A DNA stretch of 64,000 nt from Sphingomonas sanguinis NBRC 13937 (lineage in GTDB: Bacteria > Pseudomonadota > Alphaproteobacteria > Sphingomonadales > Sphingomonadaceae): the NCBI RefSeq assembly GCF_001591005.1, contig NZ_BCTY01000001.1:248001-312000 (forward strand), in the 5' to 3' direction. The position numbers and the translations under genes were made by a program. Positions within the stretch are counted from its first letter, which is position 1, and the number at the start of each line of letters is the position of its first letter. Of this stretch, positions 1-10,020 are shown piece by piece. The notes under the pieces were generated by a model, which worked only from the letters and a program-made list of their open reading frames with translations, ran no database searches and was not told the DNA's origin.

Positions 1-3000
1 GAGACAGCGGCACGCGGGAGATCGTCTTCACCGTGACGCGCAGCGATGGCACCGCAGGCGGCGTATCGGCGACCTGGACGCTGAACCTGGGCAGCGGCGC
101 GAGCGCGGCCGACGCGAGTGACTTCGCCGCCGATCTGGTGCGCACGGGCACGGTGACGTTCGCCGAAGGCGCGACCACTGCCCAGATCCGGCTGCCCGTG
201 CTGGGCGATACGGTGTTCGAGGGCGACGAGAGCTTCTCCGTCACACTCTCCGATCCGCAGGGCGGCGCGACGCTGACCCGTGCCGTCGCGACGGGAACGA
301 TCGCCAACGACGATGCCGCGCCGCCTGCCCCGCGCGCGAACGTCTTCATCAACGAAATCCACTACGACAATAGCGGCACCGATGTCGGCGAGGCGATCGA
401 GATTGCCGGGGCGGCGGGCACCGACCTGTCGGGCTATAAGCTGGTGCTGTATAACGGCACGAACACGCCCGATGCGGCACCGGTCTATGCGACGACCACC
501 CTGTCGGGCACGATCGACGACGAGGGCAACGGCTTTGGCGCGGTGTCCTTCCGCTATCCGGTCAACGGTCTCCAGAACGGCCCGGCCGACGGCGTGGCGC
601 TGGTCGCGCCGGACGGCACGGTGGTGCAGTTCCTGTCCTATGGCGGCACGATCACCGCGGCAGCGGGCACGGCGGCGGCGGGCCTGACCAGCACCGATAT
701 CGGCGTCGCCGAGTCCCCCGCGCCCGGCGCGGGCTTCTCGCTGCAGCTCAAGGGGTCCGGGTCGAGCGCGGGCGATTTCACCTGGACCGCGCCGAGCACC
801 GACAGCTTCGGATCGGTCAATGCGGGGCAGAGCTTCCTGTCGGCGACCGGCACGGGGCATCTGCGCGTCAACGATGCCCGCGTCGTCGAGGGCGATAGCG
901 GCACCAGCAACCTGGTCTTCACCGTGAACCGCGCGGGCGGCACCGCCAACGCCGCCACGGTCGACTATGCGGTCCATCTGGACGGGACCGCCAACGCCGC
1001 CGATCTCGGGGCCGCGGCGGTGCTGGCAGGCACGCTTCGCTTCGCGGCGGGCGAGACGAGCAAGCAGATCGTCGTGCCGATCGCGGGCGATACCGTCGGC
1101 GAAGGCAATGAAACGCTGTCGGTGACGCTGGGCACCACCAGCGGCGATGTCGTGATCGATCGCGGTACCGCGACCGGCACGATCGTCAACGACGACCCGA
1201 TCGCACTGTCGATCGGCCAGATCCAAGGCGAGGGTCACAGCTCCGCCTATGTCAACCAGACGGTGGCCACCAACGGCGTCGTGACCGCTGTCGACTCCAA
1301 CGGCTTCTACCTGCAGTCGGCGGTCGGCGACGGCAATGACCGCACGTCCGACGCGATCTTCGTCTTCACCAGCACCAAGCCGACCGTCCTCGTCGGCGAC
1401 GAGGCGACGGTGCGCGGCAAGGTGGCGGAATATGCCGGGGACGCCAAGGGCCTGACGGTCACGCAGATCGTCACCCCGACGGTCACCGTTGCCAGCCATG
1501 GCAATGCGCTGCCCGCTGCAGTGCTGATCGGGACGGGCGGCGTCCTGCCCCCGGCGCACACGATCGATCACGACCCGCTGACACATTACGACCCCGCGAA
1601 CGACGGCATCGATTTCTGGGAGTCGCTGGAAGGGATGCGGGTGACGATCGATACGCCCCAGGCGGTATCGAACACCAACGCCTATGGCGAGACCGACGTC
1701 GTCGCGTCGCATGGCGTCGGCGCCACCGGCATGAACGATCGCGGCGGCATCACCATTGCGCCCAATGCCGACGGCACGATCGACTACAACCCCGAGAAGA
1801 TCCAGATCGACGACGACAGCGCGATCTTCGCGGGCTTCAAGCCGGGCTACACCATCGGCGACCAGCTCAGCAGCGTGACCGGCATCGTCCATTATTCGTT
1901 CGACAATTACGAGGTGCTGGTCACCGAAGCGGTCACCGTCACGAAGGACGTGACGCTGACCAAGGAGGTCACGCAGCTTCAGGGCGACGCCAACCACCTG
2001 GCGATCGCCACCTATAATCTTGAAAATCTCGACACGTCGGACAACAAGTTCGACGTGCTGGCGAGCAACATCGTCTATAATCTGCGCGCGCCCGACATCC
2101 TGGCGGTGCAGGAGATCCAGGACGCCGATGGTGCGGGCAGCGGCAGCGACCTGTCGGGCACCGTCACGGCGCAAGGTCTGATCGACTCGATCTACGCCCA
2201 GTCCGGCCTGCGCTACGCCTATGTCGAGATCGCGCCGACCACCGCCAATTCGAGCGGCGGCCAGCCCAATGGCAACATCCGCAACGGCTTCTTCTACAAT
2301 GTCGACCGCGTCTCCTATGTCGAGGGCAGCGCGGCGCTGATCACCGGCAGCGCCTATAACAACAGCCGCAACCCGCTGGTCGCGCAGTTCGAGTTCGCCG
2401 GGCAGAAGATCACCGCGATCGACGTCCACTTCACCTCGCGCGGCGGCAGCGATCCGCTGTGGGGCAACACCCAGCCGCCCGCCGACGCGGGCGATGCCGC
2501 GCGCACCGCGCAGGCGGCGGGCGTCAAGGCCTATATCCAGGAGCATCTCGCCGACGATCCGTCACTCAACGTGGCGGTGCTCGGCGACTGGAACGGCTTC
2601 TACTTTGAAAATGCCCAGACCCAGCTGACCGATCCCGCCAAGGGCGGGGTGCTGACCAACCTCAACACGCTGCTCAGCCCCGAAGAGCGCTACAGCTATA
2701 TGTTCGGGGGCAATGCGCAGCAGATCGACAATATCCTGGTCACCGGCGGACTGCTCACCAACGCGCAATATGACTCGGTCCACCTCAATTCGCAGTTCGG
2801 CGAGGATCGCCCGACCGACCATGATCCGCAATTGGCACTGCTCCAACTTGGCATGGCGCCGCGCGACCTGGTGTTGAGCCATGATGCGGTCGACGAGAAT
2901 CTGGCGGCGGGCGCCGTCGTCGGCACCTTGTCGGCGACCGACACGGCCAATGACCGGCTCACCTATACCCTGGTCGACGACGCAAAGGGCCTCTTCGTGG

Positions 3001-4361
3001 TCGATGCCGCGACCGGCGTGGTTACCACCACCGCGCCGCTCGATCATGAGGCGGCGGCATCCTATGCGCTGGTCGCAAAGGTCACCGACAGCGGCGGCCT
3101 GTCGACGCAGCAGGCGTTCACGGTCGCTATTGGCGACGTCAACGAGGCGCCGGTCGCCCTGGCGCTGAGCGGCGACCACGTAGCGGAGAATCTCGCCGCC
3201 GGAACGGTCGTGGGCACGCTTGCGGCCAGCGACCCGGAGGGCGATGCCCTCGCCTATAGCCTGATCGACAATGCGCAGGGCCTGTTTGCGGTCGACGCGG
3301 TAACGGGCGTGGTGACGACGACCGCCGCCCTCGACTACGAGGCGGTGAAGAACTACCAGATCGTCGCGCGGGCAACCGACACGGGCGGCCTGAGCACCGA
3401 TCACGGCTTCACGATCGTGGTCGACGACGTCAACGAGGCTCCCGTGGCGACGGCGGATGCGGTGGCGGTCGACGAGGATGCGACCACCGCCAATCTCTGG
3501 TCCACCTTGCTCGGCAACGATCGCGATCCCGACACCGGCCAGACCCTGTCGATCGTCAAGGTGGACACCAGCGATACGCTGGGTAGCGTGATCTTCGATG
3601 CCGCTACGCAGACGCTGAAATATGTCGCGGACCATGACGCCTTCGATGCGCTGGCCACCGGCGCGTCGCAGGTGGATCGCTTCACCTACACCGTGTCGGA
3701 CGGCCAGGGGCTGACCAGCACGGCCAGCGTGGCGGTCACCGTGACCGGCATCGCCGATGGGGTCGTCCGCACCGGCAGCATCTTTTCCGACACGCTCACC
3801 GGCACGGCGGGCGAGGACACGCTGTCCGGTGGCCTGGGCCACGACACGCTTTACGGCCTGGGCGGCCATGATCAGCTCAGCGGCGGGCTCGGCAACGACC
3901 GGCTGTTCGGGGGCGACGGCAACGACGTGCTGTTCGGCGGGCTGGGCCATGACGTGCTGGACGGCGGAGCGGGCAACGACATCCTGTTCGGCGGGCTCGG
4001 CAACGATACGTTGAGCGGCGGAGCCGGGGCCGATACCTTCCATTTCGGCCGCCTGGACGGCAGCGACACGATCACCGACTTCGACACGGCGCGCGACGCC
4101 CTGGTGCTCGACGACGGTATCCGCCTCGCCCATGCACGGGTTCAGGACGTCAATCGCGATGGCGTCAAGGATCTCGTGCTGAGCTTCACCCAGGGAACCA
4201 GCGTGACGCTGCTGAATGTCAACGACGTCAAGGCGGTCAAGTTTTCCGGCCCGGATTACTGGTCGGATCACCAGCCGGGGCTCGACGGGCTGCTCGACGA
4301 TGCCGGCGATTTCCTGACGCATGCGCTGCCCCGGTTCGTGGACTTCAGCCACGGCTTCTGA
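1..4361 (+). CDS. ExeM/NucH-like secreted nuclease with Calx-beta, cadherin and RTX repeats (5' truncated)
   Basis: The reading frame is already open at the window edge: the first codons continue a Calx-beta repeat ([14 protein letters not shown]), so the true start lies upstream. In order I see the end of a Calx-beta repeat, a lamin-tail-like domain (about 340-830), a second Calx-beta repeat (870-1190), an OB-fold-like segment, an endonuclease/exonuclease/phosphatase domain (about 1990-2850) with [20 protein letters not shown] and TDHDPQ motifs, two cadherin repeats, a VCBS-like repeat and glycine-rich GGxGxD calcium-binding repeats (3810-4040). This architecture fits extracellular DNases of the ExeM/NucH type exported by type I secretion; the ABC transporter and adaptor follow immediately. 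Exact substrate is inferred. Confidence 0.88.
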   Translation, partial: DSGTREIVFTVTRSDGTAGGVSATWTLNLGSGASAADASDFAADLVRTGTVTFAEGATTAQIRLPVLGDTVFEGDESFSVTLSDPQGGATLTRAVATGTIANDDAAPPAPRANVFINEIHYDNSGTDVGEAIEIAGAAGTDLSGYKLVLYNGTNTPDAAPVYATTTLSGTIDDEGNGFGAVSFRYPVNGLQNGPADGVALVAPDGTVVQFLSYGGTITAAAGTAAAGLTSTDIGVAESPAPGAGFSLQLKGSGSSAGDFTWTAPSTDSFGSVNAGQSFLSATGTGHLRVNDARVVEGDSGTSNLVFTVNRAGGTANAATVDYAVHLDGTANAADLGAAAVLAGTLRFAAGETSKQIVVPIAGDTVGEGNETLSVTLGTTSGDVVIDRGTATGTIVNDDPIALSIGQIQGEGHSSAYVNQTVATNGVVTAVDSNGFYLQSAVGDGNDRTSDAIFVFTSTKPTVLVGDEATVRGKVAEYAGDAKGLTVTQIVTPTVTVASHGNALPAAVLIGTGGVLPPAHTIDHDPLTHYDPANDGIDFWESLEGMRVTIDTPQAVSNTNAYGETDVVASHGVGATGMNDRGGITIAPNADGTIDYNPEKIQIDDDSAIFAGFKPGYTIGDQLSSVTGIVHYSFDNYEVLVTEAVTVTKDVTLTKEVTQLQGDANHLAIATYNLENLDTSDNKFDVLASNIVYNLRAPDILAVQEIQDADGAGSGSDLSGTVTAQGLIDSIYAQSGLRYAYVEIAPTTANSSGGQPNGNIRNGFFYNVDRVSYVEGSAALITGSAYNNSRNPLVAQFEFAGQKITAIDVHFTSRGGSDPLWGNTQPPADAGDAARTAQAAGVKAYIQEHLADDPSLNVAVLGDWNGFYFENAQTQLTDPAKGGVLTNLNTLLSPEERYSYMFGGNAQQIDNILVTGGLLTNAQYDSVHLNSQFGEDRPTDHDPQLALLQLGMAPRDLVLSHDAVDENLAAGAVVGTLSATDTANDRLTYTLVDDAKGLFVVDAATGVVTTTAPLDHEAAASYALVAKVTDSGGLSTQQAFTVAIGDVNEAPVALALSGDHVAENLAAGTVVGTLAASDPEGDALAYSLIDNAQGLFAVDAVTGVVTTTAALDYEAVKNYQIVARATDTGGLSTDHGFTIVVDDVNEAPVATADAVAVDEDATTANLWSTLLGNDRDPDTGQTLSIVKVDTSDTLGSVIFDAATQTLKYVADHDAFDALATGASQVDRFTYTVSDGQGLTSTASVAVTVTGIADGVVRTGSIFSDTLTGTAGEDTLSGGLGHDTLYGLGGHDQLSGGLGNDRLFGGDGNDVLFGGLGHDVLDGGAGNDILFGGLGNDTLSGGAGADTFHFGRLDGSDTITDFDTARDALVLDDGIRLAHARVQDVNRDGVKDLVLSFTQGTSVTLLNVNDVKAVKFSGPDYWSDHQPGLDGLLDDAGDFLTHALPRFVDFSHGF

Positions 4362-4382
4362 CCCTCGACCCCGTCGGCGACC

Positions 4383-4414
4383 GGCCGCGCGATCCGTTGG
4401 TGGATCGCGCGGCC
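4383..4414 (+). terminator. Hairpin terminator after the secreted nuclease gene
   Basis: A perfect 13-bp GC-rich stem (GGCCGCGCGATCC paired with its complement) with a 6-nt loop begins 21 bases after the stop codon. The following tract is only weakly T-rich (TTCGCATTCT), so termination may be partial and leave some read-through into the transporter genes. Confidence 0.6.
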
Positions 4415-4450
4415 TTCGCATTCTGACTATGCCATTTTGAATCTACGGTG

Positions 4451-6190
4451 ATGATGCTCGGGCACGATCTTCAGGCCCCTATTCGCGACGCATTGCGGCA
4501 ATGTCGGCGGCACCTCGCCGCCGCCGCAGGGTTCAGCGCGCTGGTCAATCTGCTCTATATCGCGCCGACCCTGTACATGCTGCAGGTCTATGACCGCGTG
4601 GTGCCGACCCAGGGGGTGCAGACGCTGCTCTTCCTGACGGCCGTGCTGCTGTTCGCGCTGGCGACCCTGTCGCTGCTCGATCGGGTGCGCAGTCGGCTGT
4701 TGGTGCGCGCGGGCGTCCGGCTCGACACCGCGCTATCGCCCTTGATCCTCGATGCGACGCTGGGGCGGCCCGACCTGCCGGGCGCGCGTGCCGCGTTGCG
4801 CGAGTTCGACACGATGCGCGGTACGTTGACCGGACCGGGCATCCTCGCGCTGTTCGACGCGCCCTGGGTGCCGATCTACCTGCTGGTCTGCTTTCTGGTG
4901 CATCCCTGGATCGGCGTGGTCGCCGTGCTCGGCTGCGTCGCGCTGCCGATGATTGCCTGGCTCAACGAGCGCGCCACCCACCATCGGCTCGACATCGCGC
5001 AGCAGGTCGCCAGCCAGTCCTATGCCAGCCAGGACGCGCTGCTCGGCGCGGCGGACAGCATCCGTGCACTCGGCATGCGACGCGCGATGGTGGCGCGCCA
5101 GCTGCGCCAGCGGCGCGCCATGCTGATCGCCCAAACCGAGGCGAACTTCGCGGCGGGCGGTTTCCTGACCGCGGGCAAGTTCGTGCGGCTGGCGTTGCAG
5201 TCGCTGGCGCTCGGGCTCGGCGCCTGGCTGGCGGTGGATAACCAGATTTCGGGCGGCGCGATCTTTGCCTCCTCCTTCCTGATCGCCCGCGCGCTCCAGC
5301 CGATCGAGCAGCTGATCGCGACCTGGCGGAACATCGTGCAGGCGCGACAAAGCTATGCCAGCCTGCAAGCGCTTCTCGCCACCGCACCCGCGACACAGCG
5401 CCCGACGCAACTGCCCCCGCCGCGCGGCGCGATCCAGCTGGAGGGCGTGACCGTGCTGACGGACAGTCGTGACGCGGCGATCCTGCACGGCGTGTCCTTT
5501 GCAATCCAGCCCGGCGAGGTCATCGCGCTGATCGGACCGAGCGGGGCGGGCAAGTCCACCCTGATCCGCGCCATCGCGAGCGCGCTGACGCCGGAGCGCG
5601 GCACGATCCGTTTCGACGGGGCGGATGCGCGCGACTGGGACCCCGAACGGCTCGCGACGCATATCGGCTATCTGCCTCAGGATTCGGCGCTGTTCGCCGG
5701 GACGGTTGCCGAGAATATCGCACGCTTCGCCGGAGAGACCGGCGAGCGTGACGAGGCGCGCGATGCGGCGGTGGTGGCCGCCGCGCAGCAGGTTGGCGCG
5801 GATGCGCTGATCCGTCGCCTGTCCGACGGTTACGATCACCGGCTGGGCCTGGGAGGACGCGGGGTCTCGGCGGGCCAGGCGCAGCGGATCGCGCTGGCCC
5901 GCGCAGTTTATGGCGATCCGGCGATCCTGATCCTGGACGAGCCCAATGCGCATCTCGACGCCGAGGGCGACGCCGCGCTGGTCCAGGCGCTGGCTGCGTT
6001 CAAGGCGGCGGGGCGGACGATCCTGATCGTCTCGCACAAGCTCGGCATCCTGCCCGTGGTCGACAAGCTGCTCGTCCTGCGCGACGGTCGGGTCGAGGGC
6101 TATGGACCGCGTGACGACATCCTGCCCAAGGTCATGCCGCCACGCGTCGCCCCGGCACCGCCCCCCGCCGCCACGGTGCGATCGGCATGA
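4451..6190 (+). CDS. Type I secretion ABC transporter (permease-ATPase)
   Basis: A 579-residue half-transporter of the PrtD/HlyB class, predicted to drive export of the upstream calcium-binding nuclease across the inner membrane. The N-terminal half has hydrophobic membrane segments, starting with FSALVNLLYIAPTLYMLQVY. The C-terminal ATPase domain has Walker A GPSGAGKST near residue 362, signature VSAGQAQRIALARA near 470 and Walker B ILILDEPNAHLD near 493. There is no peptidase C39 domain, which agrees with an RTX rather than a bacteriocin substrate. ATG at 4451 is chosen; a GTG at 4448 is possible. The stop overlaps the adaptor start (ATGA), so the two are translationally coupled. Confidence 0.93.
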   Translation: MMLGHDLQAPIRDALRQCRRHLAAAAGFSALVNLLYIAPTLYMLQVYDRVVPTQGVQTLLFLTAVLLFALATLSLLDRVRSRLLVRAGVRLDTALSPLILDATLGRPDLPGARAALREFDTMRGTLTGPGILALFDAPWVPIYLLVCFLVHPWIGVVAVLGCVALPMIAWLNERATHHRLDIAQQVASQSYASQDALLGAADSIRALGMRRAMVARQLRQRRAMLIAQTEANFAAGGFLTAGKFVRLALQSLALGLGAWLAVDNQISGGAIFASSFLIARALQPIEQLIATWRNIVQARQSYASLQALLATAPATQRPTQLPPPRGAIQLEGVTVLTDSRDAAILHGVSFAIQPGEVIALIGPSGAGKSTLIRAIASALTPERGTIRFDGADARDWDPERLATHIGYLPQDSALFAGTVAENIARFAGETGERDEARDAAVVAAAQQVGADALIRRLSDGYDHRLGLGGRGVSAGQAQRIALARAVYGDPAILILDEPNAHLDAEGDAALVQALAAFKAAGRTILIVSHKLGILPVVDKLLVLRDGRVEGYGPRDDILPKVMPPRVAPAPPPAATVRSA

Positions 6191-7539
6191 ACCACACGCC
6201 CCCCCTCCCCTCGCCGGACGCCGCCGCGACCGATCTCGCCGATCCGCGCCGGGACATCCGACTGGGCCTGATCGTTGCGGCGCTGTTCTTCATCGGCTTT
6301 TTGGGCTGGACGCTGTTCGTCCGGCTCGACGCTGCCGCCTATGCACCGGGAACGCTCGTCGTCTCGGGCCAGCGTCAGGCCGTACAGCATCGCGATGGCG
6401 GCATGGTCGGCCAGATCTTCGTCCATGAGGGCGAGCGCGTCCGGCGCGGCCAGCTACTGATGACCCTCGCTGCTGCCGAGGTCCGGGCGCAGGAACGCGC
6501 GCTCGCCTCGCAGGCGATCCGCCTGCTGGCGCAGCGTAGTCGCCTGGAGGCGGAACAGATGGGCCGGGCGACCATCACCGAGCCGCGCGAATTCGCCAGC
6601 CTGGCGCCGGAGGATCGCGACGAGGCGCGGCTCGCCATGCGGTTGCAGCGGACCGAGCTTGCCGCGCGCACCGCCGTGCTGGCTGCGCAACGCGGCGCCC
6701 TGGGCGAGCGGGTCGCCCAGTCGGGCGAGCAGGGCCGCGGCCTTGGCGAGCAGGCGGCCGCGGCGCGCGAGCAGTTGCGGCTGATCAACGAACAAATCGC
6801 CGCGCTCCGACCGATCGCCAATCGCGGCTTCGTCTCGCAGACCCGCATGCGCGAGTTGGAGCGCGCCCGCGCCGAACTCGAAGGCCAGCGTGGGCAGTAC
6901 ACCGCCGGAGTCGCGCAGACCGCCGGTGCCGTGCGTGAGAATCGCATTCAGGTATTGGAGGCCGAGCGCGTCTTCCGCGAGCGGACGGCCGCCGACCTGC
7001 GCGATGTCGAAAGCCGGTTGGGGGAGGTCATGCCCAGATGGGTGGCGGCGCGGGACCAGCTGGCGCGCACCGCGATCCGGGCCCCGGCGACGGGCGCCGT
7101 GGTCGGCCTGACCATCTTTACGCCCGGTGGCGTGATCGCGCCGGGCCAGAAGCTGATGGATATCGTGCCCGAGCGCCAGCCGCTCCGCATCCAGGCGCGC
7201 ATCGCGCCGGACGACGCCGACGATCTGCATGTCGGACAGCGCACGCTGGTCAAGTTCCCGGGGCTGCACGAACGCACCCTGCCCAACCTCGACGGGACAC
7301 TGAGCCGCCTGTCCGCCGACAGCTTCACCGACGAGAAGACGGGCCAGACCTATTTCACCGGCGAGGTGACCGTGCCGCTCGACCAGATCGCGCTGATCCG
7401 CAAGGTGCGGGGCCGCGACTTCGCGCTGCGCGCCGGAATGCCGGTCCAGGTCCTGATCCCGCTACGCAAGCGCACCGCGCTGGATTACGCATTGGAGCCG
7501 CTGGTCGGAAGCTTCTGGTCTTCATTTCGGGAGCATTGA
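6187..7539 (+). CDS. HlyD-family type I secretion adaptor
   Basis: A 450-residue periplasmic adaptor that should link the ABC transporter to an outer membrane TolC-like channel. One membrane segment lies at about residues 28-46 (GLIVAALFFIGFLGWTLFV), then a biotinyl-lipoyl-like strand (VQHRDGGMVGQIFVHEGERV), a long charged coiled-coil hairpin (about 95-285) and a C-terminal beta-barrel ending FSLRAGM-like (FALRAGMPVQVLIPLRKR). This order is typical of PrtE/HlyD. The gene overlaps the transporter by 4 nt. No dedicated outer membrane factor gene is adjacent, so a host TolC is probably shared. Confidence 0.92.
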   Translation: MNHTPPLPSPDAAATDLADPRRDIRLGLIVAALFFIGFLGWTLFVRLDAAAYAPGTLVVSGQRQAVQHRDGGMVGQIFVHEGERVRRGQLLMTLAAAEVRAQERALASQAIRLLAQRSRLEAEQMGRATITEPREFASLAPEDRDEARLAMRLQRTELAARTAVLAAQRGALGERVAQSGEQGRGLGEQAAAAREQLRLINEQIAALRPIANRGFVSQTRMRELERARAELEGQRGQYTAGVAQTAGAVRENRIQVLEAERVFRERTAADLRDVESRLGEVMPRWVAARDQLARTAIRAPATGAVVGLTIFTPGGVIAPGQKLMDIVPERQPLRIQARIAPDDADDLHVGQRTLVKFPGLHERTLPNLDGTLSRLSADSFTDEKTGQTYFTGEVTVPLDQIALIRKVRGRDFALRAGMPVQVLIPLRKRTALDYALEPLVGSFWSSFREH

Positions 7540-7721
7540 CTCGGCCCGGTGACCTTCGAGCAATGATATTCAGACAATCTGGCATCGACTTCGAACGCTT
7601 AGGAGTACTGCACAAAAGGAAGGCGATATTCTCTCCGTGAACTACACATCTATGCCACGCAGAACCGGATGGTGGTTTGGCCGACGCTGAGCCGCGGGAT
7701 TGGCGGCCGCGCTATGGCCGG

Positions 7722-8576
7722 TTAAAAGCTATAGGCGAGCCCCAGCGCCCCCAGCCACTGGCCGCGAGACCCGGCCTTCGCGACGATCGGACTATCGCCG
7801 ATGCTGCCGGTCATCGCCCCGTACGTGCCAAGCGCGACGAGTTGGACGCCGTGCAGGAGATTGCCACGCACCGTCCGAACCCCGATCAGGCCAATGGTCC
7901 AGCTTTTCAACCCTCCCTTCGCATCATAGACGGGCAGGCCGCTTCGGATGCTGTCGGCGGGTGAGATGCTGTAATAGGTTCGGGCATAGCGATCTTCGGC
8001 GATGTCGGCCGATGCCGTAAAGGCCACCGCCGCATGAAGCGAGAGCGGCGTGAAATAGGTCAGGCTGGGCTGCCAGACCCCCGCTTCATGCACGCCGGAG
8101 ACGTCGTGCCGATAAGACAGCGCCATGGTGAGCTTGTCATAGGAGCTGGTCACCACTCCCGTCTTCTGAACCCCGACATAGCCGCCCATTTCAACGGCCA
8201 GGCCAAGTGCTCCGAGCGCCCGCACACGAGGATCGTGAATAGCGCCCATGGCGCTGCGATTGAAATTGATCTGGGCAACCGGCCCCACCTGTACCTGCCA
8301 GACCGGCCCGGGTCGATCGCGCAGCAGATTGAGGCTGGCCTGGTTGCCGGCAACGACGAAGCTGTGTCCCTTGACCGATCCGATCGCGGCGGGCGCGAAG
8401 ACCGGGCGGTAATGATCCGAACCCTCATAGTCGGGAACGACCGCCAACCCCGCACCGACTGCGACGATGTCGCGATCGAGGGGGTCGGTGTCCTGACGGG
8501 ACTGGGCCGTGACGGGCGCAGGAAACAGGCAGGCGGTCAGCCATGCCATCGCGCCAAAGACAGGAAATTTCGACAC
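7722..8576 (-). CDS. MipA/OmpV-family outer membrane protein
   Basis: A 284-residue protein starting at GTG with a signal peptide (WLTACLFPAPVTAQS) and repeated amphipathic strands ending in a terminal aromatic residue (LAYSF), as in outer membrane beta-barrels. The VVPDYEGSDHYRPVFAPA segment is characteristic of MipA/OmpV proteins, which act as scaffolds or porins. It is the last gene of the minus-strand efflux locus, 16 bases after the NodT gene, so it is probably co-transcribed. A link to RND efflux is inferred from position only. Confidence 0.85.
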   Translation of the reverse strand: MSKFPVFGAMAWLTACLFPAPVTAQSRQDTDPLDRDIVAVGAGLAVVPDYEGSDHYRPVFAPAAIGSVKGHSFVVAGNQASLNLLRDRPGPVWQVQVGPVAQINFNRSAMGAIHDPRVRALGALGLAVEMGGYVGVQKTGVVTSSYDKLTMALSYRHDVSGVHEAGVWQPSLTYFTPLSLHAAVAFTASADIAEDRYARTYYSISPADSIRSGLPVYDAKGGLKSWTIGLIGVRTVRGNLLHGVQLVALGTYGAMTGSIGDSPIVAKAGSRGQWLGALGLAYSF

Positions 8577-8592
8577 AGGAAGAACCTTTCGA

Positions 8593-10020
8593 TCAGCCGC
8601 CGAGGGCGACGTGCAGCTGGATGCGGGCGAGCGCGCCAGCGATGGTCTGGCGGAGCAGCGCCCGCTCGGCGGCGGTCTGTGCGGCTTGCGCCTCGATCAG
8701 CGGCCCGGCGGCGATGTCGCCGCGCCGATATCGCGCCTCGATCGCGGCCACGGTTTGCGTTTGGGCAAGGCTGTCGATCGTCGCCAGCACCCGCCGTCGG
8801 TCGAGCGTCCGCACCATGGCCAGCGCATCGTCCACCTCGCGCCAGGCATCGCGCACCGTCTTCTGATAGGTAAGGGCGGCGCGGCGCTCTTCGGATCGAC
8901 GGAGCGACAATTGGCGTTGCAGCCGCCCCCCCGCAAAGATCGGGATCGACAGCACCGGGCCGACGCCGGTGGTACGCGCATCCCACCCGAAATCGGCCAG
9001 GTTCAACACGTCGATGCCGAAGAGGCCGGAGAGGTTGAGGCTGGGATAGAAATCCGCCTGCGCGGCACCGATCGCGGCAGTTGCCGCGTGCAGCGCGGCC
9101 TCCGCGGCCAAAATGTCCGGTCGGCGGCGGGCGAGATCGCTGGGAATGCCGGGCGCGGGGGCGGCCAGCATCGGCATAGCGAACCGATCGGTCGCGTCGA
9201 GAGGTGGCGTATCCGGGTTGCGGCCGACCAGCACCGTCAAGGCGCGGGCGGTGCGCGCGATATCAGCGTCGAGCGTCAGCAGCGCATCCTGTCTCGCCCG
9301 CCGCTCCCGATCCGCCGCGCGAACGTCGATGCCGGTGGCCAGTCCTCGCGTCTGGAGTGCCGTGGCGATGGCGAGCGTACGGTCGCCCAGCGCCTGCTCG
9401 CGAAGCGCAAGCCTGCGCTCCTCCACCAGTCCGCGCCATTGCCAATAGGTCTGCGCGACCGCTGCCTCGACCGACAGCCGCGCACCCCGGGTGGCGGCGT
9501 CCGCTTGCGCGGCCCCGGCGGTGGCGGCCTCCACCTCGCGCCGGGTTTTGCCCCATAGGTCGATGGCCCAGCTGGCGCTGATATCGGTCTGGTAGAGATC
9601 GAAGGCATAGCCCTTGGGGATCGTAGCGTCGGCGGCATTCGGCGACTGGCCCAGCAGCGGCGCCAGGACGCCGGCCAGCCCGGCGGTGCCGATGCGGTTG
9701 CGACTATAGCCGAGCTGTGCGCCCACCTGCGGCAGGCTGTCGGCATGCTTGGCGTCGCGGGCGATCCGCGCCGCGACCAGCCGCTCCTCGGCGATGCGCA
9801 GGTCGAGATTGGCGGCGCGCGCCTCATCCTCCAGCCGGTCGAGCAGCGGGTCGCCGAAGCTGCGCCACCAAGGCGCATCCGGCTGGGCCGGTGCTGCGAC
9901 GCTCCCCGGCCACCGCGCGGGCAGGTCGGCGAGGGGCGGATGGAAATCCGGGCCGACCGTGCAGCCGCCCAGCAGCAGCAGCGCAGCCAAGCCCGCGCCG
10001 ACGGTGCGACGATCAATCAT
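8593..10020 (-). CDS. NodT-family outer membrane efflux lipoprotein
   Basis: A 475-residue TolC-like channel. The N-terminus has a lipobox (LLLLGGC) followed by TVGPDFHPP, the usual start of NodT/OprM lipoproteins. Two outer membrane efflux repeats are seen, with the hinge PSDLARRRPDILAAEAAL typical of the family near the middle. It should form the outer membrane exit duct for the RND pump encoded just upstream; its start overlaps the pump gene's end by 8 nt. Confidence 0.93.
   Translation of the reverse strand: MIDRRTVGAGLAALLLLGGCTVGPDFHPPLADLPARWPGSVAAPAQPDAPWWRSFGDPLLDRLEDEARAANLDLRIAEERLVAARIARDAKHADSLPQVGAQLGYSRNRIGTAGLAGVLAPLLGQSPNAADATIPKGYAFDLYQTDISASWAIDLWGKTRREVEAATAGAAQADAATRGARLSVEAAVAQTYWQWRGLVEERRLALREQALGDRTLAIATALQTRGLATGIDVRAADRERRARQDALLTLDADIARTARALTVLVGRNPDTPPLDATDRFAMPMLAAPAPGIPSDLARRRPDILAAEAALHAATAAIGAAQADFYPSLNLSGLFGIDVLNLADFGWDARTTGVGPVLSIPIFAGGRLQRQLSLRRSEERRAALTYQKTVRDAWREVDDALAMVRTLDRRRVLATIDSLAQTQTVAAIEARYRRGDIAAGPLIEAQAAQTAAERALLRQTIAGALARIQLHVALGG

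Noticed and set aside
2562..4421. A 619-codon minus-strand open frame
   Set aside because: Antisense to the repeat region of the secreted nuclease. Periodic repeats in the product mirror the cadherin and RTX repeats.
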